This document shows, piece by piece, positions 21,703-31,442 of a stretch of DNA of 64,000 nucleotides; position 1 is the first letter of the stretch, and the number at the start of each line of letters is the position of its first letter. Source of the stretch: Pezicula radicicola (Eukaryota > Ascomycota > Leotiomycetes > Helotiales > Dermateaceae); NCBI GenBank assembly GCA_003008705.1, contig PDUO01000011.1:611956-675955 (forward strand), written 5' to 3'. Under the pieces are notes generated by a model. The model did no database searches and was not told the origin of the DNA. It saw only the letters and a program-made list of their open reading frames with translations. The translations under genes were made by a program, and so were the position numbers.

Positions 21703-22891
21703 ATGGCCACCACGGCCAAGGCCAAGGTTATCAGGATTCCCCGCACTGACGGACCTGAGGATGAGCCCGCGTTCGTCCTTGTGCACGTCTCTCCCAGGAG
21801 ATCGAATCCGCTCGATTGTAAGCTGATTGGTACCGAGAATACTCAGGTTTATCTGGTCTCATGTAAGGCAGCCAAAGGATCGTCCCGCCAGGAACCCCCC
21901 TGGCTTGAAATATTCATGCGTTACTCGGAAACTAATCAACTCCCCGAGAATAGTGAAGCACACCAAGACTGCCGAATTGTTGCAATCCAAGAAGCTCTAC
22001 ACGCCTGAGCAATGGGATCAACTCTTGTGCTTTGTCCTGTATGGCACGCCGGTAGATGATACAGCCCTTGTCGAGGATCTAGAAGTGAGCGCAACCGCCG
22101 ACGAGTCAACGCTCAAGATAACCATTCGCAAAAACGTTGCCGGGTTCAAACAAAAAGTTGGCGTTATCAAACTGGTGCAAAACGACGAAGAGGCAGCAAA
22201 TTACGACGGCTTTGAATGGTGCGGACTTGCGCTCGAGGAAACTAGTCATTCTACACACGAACTCGAGACCCTAAAGAGCAAAGTCAAGGAGCAGGAGGAG
22301 GCTATAGAAAAGCTCGACGGTAGCTTCAAGGAACTTATCAAAGCAAAAGCCGACCACGAAGATGAATTACTGCAGAAATTCGCAGCTCTTCTCAATGAGA
22401 AGAAGCTGAAGATAAGAGATCAGCAACGGTTGTTGGCAAGTGCTAACGTTGATCCAAGGAAGCTAGCAGCAGTGGAAGCTACTAGGCAAGCGAGATCATC
22501 AGACACTAGTAAATCTAGAGTTGGGAAGAGAAAAGCAGCTCAAAGGGTCGAAGAAGCAGAGGAAGATTCTGATGATGGATTTGAGAAGATGGATATGGAC
22601 CAAGATGAAGTCCACAATGATTCCGGTGCAGATCGTGGCGCGACTCCAGAAAGAGATGATACCACGGCTGATGAAGCGGAAGACACTGAAGACGAAGAAC
22701 CAATCCTAGTGGCGAAGCCTCCCAAACGAGCTGGGGAAGCCAGCGGTAGGGATGCTTCTCCATCTAAGGCTACAGAGAACGACGAGCTTCCTCCGCCTCG
22801 GACGCTGCCTTTTGGGAAGAAGGCTCCAACTCCCAAGCCACCTGTTATAGAAGGATCAGACACTGAATCTGAAGTTGATGACGAGTTATGA
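21703..22891 (+). CDS. XRCC4 homologue (Lif1-type DNA ligase IV cofactor)
   Basis: Two exons (21703-21862, 21954-22891) encode 365 residues. The N-terminal head domain (VIRIPRTDG, then VLVHVSPRRSNPLDCKLIGTE and VYLVSLKHTKTAELLQ) is followed by YTPEQWDQLLCFVLYG. A long coiled-coil stalk comes next (TLKSKVKEQEEAIEKLDGS onward), then an acidic disordered tail. This is the XRCC4/Lif1 layout. In non-homologous end joining, the stalk binds DNA ligase IV and the head contacts XLF. The splice was chosen because the GTAAGG donor and AATAG acceptor join the head into a continuous conserved segment. The C-terminal tail has several Ser/Thr-Pro and acidic clusters suited to kinase control. XRCC4 superfamily members (XLF, PAXX) are the main alternatives, but the head and stalk fit XRCC4 best. 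Confidence 0.8.
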
Positions 22892-24852
22892 TCATGTTAA
22901 AGTGGACAGCTGGTAGTTAGCCGGTGATGACTTATAATACTTGATTTACGATATCAACGACACACGCCATTCACGAAGATGTGACTGGATGTGTCAATAC
23001 AGTGGGACGTGAACCAGAGCTAGACTTGAAGCAACTGATGCAGAAGCTGCAATGAACAGTCTTTTTTCTACTAGCATATCACGGTTCAACACACTGACAG
23101 AAGTTTGGGGTATGTCCACGGAGTACACCAATTTCTAACTATTAAGAGAGATATTACCAGGCTTCTGGTTATGGCTTTCTAATGATTGGAGAACCCAATC
23201 CGGTGGGTGTTGCAGAAAAGAATTCCGTATTTAGTGATACAATATATCACTATTTTTTCGATAAATTCATCCTTCTACATTACGACAGACATAGTTACCC
23301 CTCACATTCTTCCTGTCAACGTGCATACAAGATAACAGCCACATATCCTATCACCAACAAGAGATGCCCACCCTCAGGTCTTCAAGTTTAATGCGCGTAT
23401 GCTCAATGCAGTGAGAAATGCATGGCGAAACTGCCATGCTCTGAGTGCCTTCATCATCGAGATATCTAAGCAGGATCTACACTTTATGAAACAGTATGAC
23501 CGCATGTCCATGAGCCTCGAGCCTTTGCTTGAGAGTGTTTGATGCGTCATCTTCATTCGCTTTCAAAATTACTTGTCAAGGACTCGATGTTGTCTACCTT
23601 CGTCCGTTACGTCCCTAGCAGAATCTTTCAGGAATGCCAGTGACCCAGTAAATCAATGCAAGGTACATGGAGAATTACTTTCGTACATCCTACGGTTCAT
23701 ACATTGAACTCAAATAGAATCCCACTATAAAAGTTTATCATCAACGTACTTCGTACAAAACAAGCGAGCTGATCTTGGCGCTTAGTTCTTTACTCGGTTC
23801 ATACCGAAAGTAGCATACAAGGAAAAGGTTCAACAACCGTCGATCGGGAGCGTAGACCAATACGAAACATGTCAATAGCAGTAGTGAGATGAAAAAGAAC
23901 GGGGAGTTTTGGATCACATAAACTTTTTCTATGACGGTTAGATCAATCTGACTACCACTCTACGAACTGCACAGAACCAAGGATTCAGGCGGAGCGACTA
24001 GTTGTTTCCCTCGCAACGATGGTCGGCTTTCGCTTAGGGGCCTCCTAACTCCGACGATTACTGTACTCAGTTGCCCCGGTACATGTTCCTTAGCTCTCAT
24101 GTTTAATGAAAGAAAGCGTCAAACTCTAACCCGCTGTGGTCTTTGCCAAATTAAGCGAGATGGGAAGTGACAAGCTTGAGGACTAGGTTTCGAAAGGCAT
24201 TCCTGCCTCCGCTTCGAGTGAAACGGATTCCAAATCGTATTATTATCTCGCTACAGGAAGTAAACTTGGAGTGCTAGCAACTCGAGCCACCCAGGATTCT
24301 TACCTTCAGTAGCACAATCAGCAAGTATGTTCACCATCTGCAGCTCGTTTAAGATTTGTCTTTAGAGGAACGCGGGTGCATTACGAGGCGCAGAAATAAC
24401 AGTGGAAGCAAGGAGAGGACGTACTAGACACGCGCCGTGTTCGGGTTTGGGTTCTGAAATTTTATACAAGAATTGGTTGCTATGCAGTACCAGAACACAT
24501 GTTGTAATGCTTCGCGCTCGCCACCATGTTATGTATCTAGACCAACTGGGCTACTCTCGTCTTAAATCAAGTAAGTTACTTAAAGCAAGTCAGACACTCA
24601 TATCTCAAACCAAAGTGAGTTCTTGTTTCTAGAGATGTGGAAAATATTGTCACGTTTTATTATTGGTTTTGTTGCTACTTTAATAAAATACTAGCAGAGG
24701 CACTGTTCATATATCGATTTTGGCATTGTGCACGTATCATGATCTGCATGTTTCTTGGATAATCGGACAGCGTTACTGCCATTTACCTGATTGAGTAAAT
24801 TAACCCCAACTCAATCCATCTCGAGTTTCACTTACACCTCCAGCTCAACCTT
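22892..24852. other. Gene-poor gap downstream of XRCC4
   Basis: Two kilobases without a supported gene. The open frames are under 80 codons, with no splice continuity or domain. Base composition is mixed and I see no tandem repeat. It may hold decayed elements too old to recognise by eye. Confidence 0.45.
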
Positions 24853-26382
24853 CTAAGAGCCCAGCGCTCCTCCATCCAAATTCTTTTCCACGGGAGGTCT
24901 ACCTCTGAACAAGAAATCGAAAAATCTATGCATAGCCAGTGTTTCACCATGCTTCAACTTCCAAGCTTCAAGAATGCGATACCAGATCCTCATGAGAGAT
25001 AAAGGTCGCGAGATTGAAATCAGCTTCAACATATCTTCGCTTTTGACAGATCCTTGAAGAACTCCTCTAGCCAACATATCTGCTCCAGCAATGTGATACT
25101 TGCTCACAAGCCAGATGCTGACGTCTAGATTACAGTACTTCCGTAATCTATCTATGTCACCGTGGATGTATCGGAGAGGGAGCTTGTTCTTGATCTTCTT
25201 ATTTTCCCAGCCGCTCTCTTCGTATTCGTAGATCCGCTTGGTAAGACCATTTGATAAGTATGGTGATCTTGTCATTATGACTAATTTTGCACGTTTGTCG
25301 GCCCTGTTCTGAAGAGCGTAACCGTAAAACATCGCTTCGTAGAAGGCGTATAGCTCTACTGATTGGAGAGTCTGGTCTACGATACCCCATCTGTTATCAT
25401 CATTGTCAGCAAATCAGAACCATCATACTGTAATGATTCCAGTGGTTTGGATTCAAGAATTCAATCGAAACATAGGATTGACTCTGCCACGAGAAGTCCT
25501 TCCTTAAGCCCAGTATCAAACTCAACTTCGAAGCTCAAGGCTTCTTAGAATCCTAACCATTCTCCATGGCACACACAGCTTTGAGCTACTCGAACTGTTC
25601 TGATGATTGAGCTTCCTACTTGAGGCTTACTGGTACTGTACGAATTCGGTTTATAAGAGGTCATTTTGCTTTGAATAGCTATCTATTCAAATATAAGAGA
25701 TGGACCTGAGTGATTTACTTGATTTAAGTAACTCAGTTGACTTGGGTAACTCACTTGCCCCAATTAAAACGATCTCGTATAAACCAATTCGTACGGTAGC
25801 GTAACTTACCTTTCGAGCATTGAGCTCTCAAGAGAAGAAATAAATCTGCGCGTGTATGCTCGGCGGTTCAAATTGTACAGTGAACATGAGTAACTCAAAG
25901 CTGAGTGTGTCACGAGCAATAGCCGCCAGTCTTATATCAGTTGTTGCAGTTGGCGAAAAGCTTGGCAATGAAAGAGTATCCGATCCTTGAACAATCTTAT
26001 AGTTAAAAATAAAAATAAAAAGGAATACGCACCTTGCACGCTTTGCAGTACACTGCGCAATATTGTAAGGTGAATCGGGTCCAAACCATAGGCTGTACAC
26101 CGTTTGCACGTCGCCATTGAGATCCCTACATCTCACTCTCTCAAGCGCGATGACGATTGAGCTCTCATCAACCACAAATCCGGAAAACTCTGGAGTAGAC
26201 TTGTAATATTTCAGTCGCGAAAGTCCTGTGCTTGCATCGTAGGCGACAATTTTGGAGGGCTGAGAAATAGTGGTTTGGCCGCTGCCAGCAAGATATTCGG
26301 AAGGGTTAAAGACGCGTTGGGTTTTGTAGGTGGAAGGCTTCCCCAGGGAGTCCATGGTGTAGTCCATGGTGTCATATTCCAT
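24853..26382 (-). CDS. Degenerate RNase H-like domain protein with MITE-bearing intron
   Basis: The model has exon 1 at 26382-26033 and exon 2 at 25390-24853, giving 295 residues. A single 642-nt intron carries a MITE at 25636-25796. Phase agrees across the junction. Recognisable RNase H-fold blocks are LWFGPDSPYN, VELYAFYEAMFYGYAL, LVIMTRSPYLSNGLTKRIYEYEESGW, VSIWLVSKYHIAGADMLARG and a family-specific C-terminal tail (SEDMLKLISISRP). The usual catalytic TDS strand reads TRS here, and the first catalytic Asp region reads IALERVRC. The Glu of the ELYAF helix and the Asp of GADMLA remain. So the fold is visible but catalysis is doubtful. An alternative donor (about 26050) or small extra exons inside the long intron cannot be excluded. 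Function unknown. Confidence 0.6.
25636..25796. mobile_element. 161-bp MITE with terminal inverted repeats and TA target duplication
   Basis: The element starts CTGTACGAATTCGGTTTATA and ends TATAAACCAATTCGTACGG, near-perfect inverted repeats extending about 33 bases. It is flanked on both sides by TA (25634-25635 and 25797-25798), the target of Tc1/mariner-type transposases. It has no coding capacity. The interior contains repeated aagtaactcag / gggtaactcac words. A shorter related copy lies at 1541-1657. It sits inside the long intron of the RNase H-like gene. Confidence 0.82.
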
Positions 26383-28777
26383 GGTAGAATCTATGGGAGT
26401 TGTGTTACGTTGTGAATGATCGACGTAGAACGAAGTGAAAGTGGTACAACAAGTTGGATTTCAGTTTTAGGACGGAGCGTAACTTGAGGCAACTGGAGTG
26501 AGATTATTGAGAGTCAAGAAACGATCTTGCCTTCATCTTTGATTAGTCTCTGGCGAAGACGGGCACAGCCTGGAGGACGCGCAGGTTGAGTGTGTTTATG
26601 ATTTTTTGTTGATGATTCAGAAAAAGAAAGTCACTCAAATGAACTCGAGCTCGCTTAGCACCGCCACTAGCAACAGAAATGAACGGTACCTAGGTACTCA
26701 TAGGTCCAGGTACCTTAAGTAATCAACTTGAGCTGAGAATCTAACTTGATTTGACTGGATTGGACTATGCAGATTAACGAGGTATGTATGCTTTTGAAGC
26801 GTGGGTGAGGTGCTCCTTTAGTTTAATCACGTGATAGGCTTCTTCTCATAGCCCTTCTACCCTTTTCAATGACATACAATGAACCAAAATTGAGCTCTGA
26901 CAGAACAATTTACGAAAGCCAACGCCCAAAATAAGAACGTGGGAAATTTGATGTTGTGGTGTTGAACTCATATTGCTGACATAAGCATTTGGCATCTTTC
27001 AGGTCTTCATTCTTGGCATTCTGGACTTCGAAACCATCCACTGACGATCCCCCACTTCCATTTTCCATCTTTCATCTTCCGACTTCATACATGTTCTACT
27101 CTCCGCACTATATGTTTTCGCTGGCGCAGTACCAGCGCGACTCGAACGAGTCTTGAAGTTCTTGAATCCCAGGCTCTTTCGCAGCCTCCCAGACAGTGCA
27201 TCACGCTGCCCGGACACCATGACCAGACACGCCTGTTTCTGGAGTAAACATGGTTATAACTCACAAAGGAAGCTTTCTATCTGGAGATCGACAGGACACA
27301 TGGTCTATTCCAACTGTCATTGATGAAACCGAGAAGGGCGGACTATGAGATTGCATTCGGAAACTTCTCGGGCAGCTATCGAACTGAGCAGCTATATTAT
27401 TTCTTGGATACCTAGCTGGCTATATTTTGCCTGGATACGAACTCGATCGAGAGTGTGTCAGTCGATAACATAGATTCCCAAGTACTATTTCCAAATGAAG
27501 TAAACTATTGAGGACTTCCATCTCTGCTCAAAGATTCCTTCTGGGGCTCACAACACTACAGAAAACTTTGTCTTCAATCAAGCGAGCAGCTACCTATTTA
27601 CAACGCTGACAACGCACTACTTCTTAATGCGTGGGTAATTCCGTGCCTCACTCTCAAACCTTTTCTATGTCATGGTCTTCAAGTGGCTAAGAGAAGACGC
27701 AAAGTATGGCAATCATTGTGATGATGTCATGGTCCCTATATTGGCCGGACACACTGCTTCTGGGTATAACCCCACAGTACGAACTTCTAAGTACGGGAAT
27801 AAATAGAAACTCGGCGCCAAAGTCTGGGCGACTAGTTTCGGATAGCAACAAGACATCTTAAACTCGCGAGTGGTGTTCAATGATGCATAAAGTCTTTTTC
27901 AGGCAAATGTATTACAATAGATTCCAAGCCACTTCTTAGGACCAAACTGGATTGTCGACTGGATAGTCTCCAAGACAAGTGAAAGACATAATGGACTATT
28001 GCATCTAATGGTCTCCCCAATCATTATATGAAGCAAAGTTCCCATCAAAGTGCTTGATTCTGGAGCCTTTCGGGATTTATGAGCATAGGCATCAGAAATA
28101 AGAGTTGGTCAAAATCCATTGCAGAGCCTCGATCCAAGTGGATTTGCATGCCATTAAAGGTCACGTGGGGATTTTCGCAAGGAATATTTCTCGTGGACCG
28201 AAGCCGCCATCCAATCATGCTGCGCTTCTTCCCTTTTACCACGGTCAGTGAAAGTGCATCTAATCTCTAGAGGGACAAAGTACGAAGTACAATACGTCCG
28301 GTACAGTTTAGTATTATTGTCAATATTCTATGTTTGGAAATCTCACTTAAACGAGGGCACGGCTACATTGCTAGTAAAGCGTAACTAGTCGGGCCGCTTC
28401 GGCTAGGGAATGATCTCCCATGCGACCATTCAAGGTCATATCGTAGTACGTTATGATAAATTTACCTTGCAGCGTTTAGAAACTATTGCATGTGAGCATT
28501 AATATTGATGTTCGGGTTACCAAGTCGTCTGTCAGCCGAGCCTCCTTTCAAAGACATCTTAGTGGTCCGTGATCGCAATTCTCGTCTGACCATGTCAGAC
28601 ATACTTATGCGACCGCTACGAGTAATGGAAGAGGCAGAACATAAAGTTGGCACTTGTCGCAAGCCACTTTTGAAATGGAAGCTTTTCAGTCGCCAAAGAG
28701 ATAATTTCTGTGCCTTGGTGGACTTACATTGTGACTTCTGAGTCTCGCAGCCTCGCTCTTCATATTTGTTGTTCAAG
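26383..28777. other. Gene-poor 2.4-kb gap between the RNase H-like gene and the GH76 gene
   Basis: No gene is supported. Frames at 26999-27220 (reverse) and 28508-28741 (forward) are short, lack recognisable domains and show no splice partners. The forward one ends 37 bases before the GH76 start and might act as an upstream ORF. Sequence composition is mixed, with no obvious tandem or inverted repeat. Confidence 0.45.
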
Positions 28778-30167
28778 ATGCGATTGGCACCATTCCTGCA
28801 GTGGACAGCCACTTTCACCAGTTTGGCTGATGCTCAAACAGCGACAGAAAACGCAGAGATAGCTCTAAATGCCCTCCAAGAATGGTACAATGAAACAAGT
28901 GGCATATGGGATACATGTGGATGGTGGAACGGAGCCAATTGTAAGATTAATTTCACCCTTTTTCAACAAATTACTGTATTAACATGACCGGCCGCAGGTA
29001 TGACAGTACTCGCGGATCTGGCAGCGCTCGATTCATCCGTGCTTGCTACTGCTACGAGCGTCTTTGCAAACACCTACACGCAAGCGCCGCACGTCAACCC
29101 AGCGCCTGAAACATTTTATAAAACAGTTCAGTCGGGAGATGTTCAATCCCATTACCCACCTTCATGGCCAGAAGACACCTGGCAGGCCTCCGTCACCTCT
29201 TCAAATGCCGCTGCTTGGCTTGATGGCTATTATGATGATGCCGGCTGGTGGGCGCTTGCTTGGTACGCACTCAATTTCTCGGAGCAGAATTGTCCCTTTC
29301 AATTACTCATTGCTTCTGAATCATGTTTGAGTTAGTCCCGAGATATCTTGAATAAATAAACTAACTCCAAGTTTTGACTGTAGGATCGCGGCCTATGATT
29401 TGACATCAAATCAAGATTATCTCGACACTGCGACCGGTATTTTTGACGATATGATACAATCTTGGCCGACCAATTGCAGTGGAGGAGGCATATATTGGGA
29501 GTAAGTTATAGCCTGCATGAAATATGGATTATTGCTTAAGTCTAAAATTAGCGATACCCGTACATATGTAAACGCCATCGCCAATGAATTGCTCCTTAGC
29601 GTCGCTGCACATCTTGCCAACCGCGTGTCGGCAAATAAAACCTATTATGTCAACTGGGCGACAGAAGAATGGAATTGGTTCCAACGCAGTGGTATGATCA
29701 ATTCACAAAACACGATAAATGATGGCTTGCTTGAAAATTGTGCGAATAATGGGGCAACGGTCTGGAGTTACAACCAAGGTGTTGTCCTGGGTGGTCTCGT
29801 TGAGCTTAACAAAGCAGCTCCCAACTCCACCTACCTGTCTTCAGCCAACGCCATTGCAATGGCTGCAATCACCAGCCTTACCGATTCCAATCATATATTA
29901 CATGATGCCTGTGAGCCGAATTGCGCTCCGGATGGAACCCAATTTAAGGGAATTTTCATTCGGAATTTGCAGCTTCTACAGAGTGTCAGTCCTCAGGATG
30001 AGTATGTTACGGTCATCCAGGCCAACGCGAATAGCATTTGGGCGAATAATCGGAACTCAGAGAACCAGTTGAGTATAGATTGGGCTGGACCATTTGTGAA
30101 CCCTGTGAATGCGAGCACGCATTCCAGTGCTATGGATGCATTGGTCGCAGCTATTGCGGTGGAATGA
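28778..30167 (+). CDS. Secreted GH76 alpha-1,6-mannanase-like glycoside hydrolase
   Basis: Four exons (28778-28940, 28998-29262, 29384-29500, 29552-30167) encode 386 residues. An N-terminal signal peptide is likely (MRLAPFLQWTATFTSLADAQ). Then come GH76 hallmarks: LQEWYNETSGIWDTCGWWNGAN, the catalytic double Asp in LDGYYDDAGWWALAW, GGGIYWDDTRTYVNAIANE, and VWSYNQGVVLGGLVEL. GH76 enzymes hydrolyse alpha-1,6-mannan. The yeast Dcw1/Dfg5 branch cross-links GPI-mannoproteins to the wall. This protein ends in a plain VAAIAVE with no hydrophobic GPI signal, so it should be soluble and secreted rather than anchored. Several N-glycosylation sequons are present. The start was placed at the ATG directly before the signal peptide. 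Confidence 0.88.
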
Positions 30168-30810
30168 GTAGCATGGTAATGAGTTAGAACTATTCGGAGC
30201 TTACTTAGAACAAGCGAACAAGCTTTAGGTAATATGATAATGAAATAGAACGCGCTTTTAGAAGCCACAATTGTGGTATCACCAGTATACTATTGAATTA
30301 GCCATACCTTAGTCGTGAGATCAGTCTAGCAGGTTTGAAACAACTAGCCATCTTTTATGGCCTCTCTTTAACTTTTTCTATGGCTTCGCTGTGTTGTATC
30401 GAATAGAACAGTGTGACATATCTACAAGAGCTATTCAATGCCAAGGCCTCCATGTTATATGTTCTTAAGGTTGTGTATTATTATTTTCTTCAACACCCAA
30501 GGTACCATGGAAATGTTGTGATTTGCTAAAAGGCGAGTTAAGTGAGTGTTGACTGTAATAGTAAATGTGAATAATTCACGGCAATAGCCAAATAACACTC
30601 AATAACTAAGTAACACCAAAGATTTGGGTTGGTTAAGTTCCAATTGCTAGGGATATAAAAGCAAGAGTTTCTTTCTCCTTTGAGGGAGAACTCTCTTCTG
30701 CAATAAGAGGTTACTACTAAATACAAAACATTAGCTCGTCTAGTTTCTGTTTCTACGGGTTTTCTAATTTTTGGTTTTTGTGTTTTTAAAGGGGTTTTGA
30801 TCTTTTTGGG

Positions 30811-30817
30811 NNNNNNN
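30811..30817. other. Run of seven N bases (sequence gap)
   Basis: Seven undetermined bases interrupt an AT-rich, T-run-containing stretch. The small fixed number suggests a low-confidence join or a masked ambiguous stretch. Any reading frame crossing it is unreliable. Confidence 0.98.
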
Positions 30818-31058
30818 GCAAGGTTGATTAGGAGAAGGCGGTTTGTTTTTATGCTACATAGGTACTGTACGGTATTAGGAATTCTCCAACCTATTTTATC
30901 CACCTAGCTTACCCTAATAAATATAACGACTAGCAAGGTATGCAAAAAGTGAATTTAAGTATATGATTTGATGTTAATGGAAAAACTAAATAATCATTAT
31001 CTCCAAAGGTTCTTCATTACCTTAAACAGGACTTACCAACTTATCAAGCAGTAGACAA

Positions 31059-31145
31059 CACCAGTATGGTCAAGTGGTAAGCCAGCACACTTGAGTTAAA
31101 TCTGACATCTCAACTTGAACCTAACAAGTTGAAGTGTTCCATGCC
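31059..31145 (+). other. Possible tRNA-Ser-derived relic (tRNA pseudogene or SINE head)
   Basis: The start ccagtatggtcaagtggtaag matches the 5' half of eukaryotic tRNA-Ser, including an A-box (TGGTCAAGTGG), with C-to-T and G-to-A differences such as RIP would make. The segment acacttgagttaaatctgac resembles an anticodon arm around TGA with small insertions. No intact B-box or closing acceptor stem is visible, so it is not a functional tRNA. Confidence 0.25.
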
Positions 31146-31442
31146 TAGAAGTACTATCTCTGTTTAAAAAATCCTCACTTTGGTGTTGGGTTTCTTTGAA
31201 AAGTGTTAGATGCTTACTCTAACCACTTTGAAGTTTTGCTGTTTTGTTTCTGTTTTGGGATTCTTTTAGTTGGGGATATTTTTGGATTTTTAGACTCCAC
31301 CATGAAAGAGAGGTAGCTCTCGCTTATTTGCGAGCGACAGGCTAAGGGTGTATGTGACGGCCGATGATTTTCGCTGCGTACTGCCTGAACCTTGGTGTAT
31401 CAAAAGTTGATCATAATCTTGAATCCATTTACACTCCTCAAA

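Larger units (their letters stand above)
30168..31442. other. AT-rich gap with an assembly gap and a tRNA-Ser-like relic
   Basis: No gene is supported. Seven N bases at 30811-30817 mark an unresolved position. Around 31059-31145 the sequence resembles a decayed serine tRNA (listed separately). The remainder is AT-rich, with T-runs near 30760-30810 and 31220-31290, consistent with old repeats. The last 60 bases are the SelO 3' flank. Confidence 0.5.

Noticed and set aside
25828..26033. Continuation of the RNase H-like exon 1 frame past the splice donor to a stop
   Set aside because: The frame after GTGCGT is low-complexity (FLFIFIFN) and joining exon 1 to 25390 gives the family-like WGIVDQTLQSVELYAF in phase.
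26999..27220. 73-codon reverse frame rich in Arg/Lys
   Set aside because: No recognisable motif, no upstream or downstream exon in phase, and no promoter-like leader.
28508..28741. 78-codon forward frame before the GH76 gene
   Set aside because: No domain and no signal peptide. At most it is an upstream ORF of the GH76 transcript.
30538..30903. Reverse frame crossing the N run
   Set aside because: It depends on undetermined bases and lies in AT-rich non-coding DNA.
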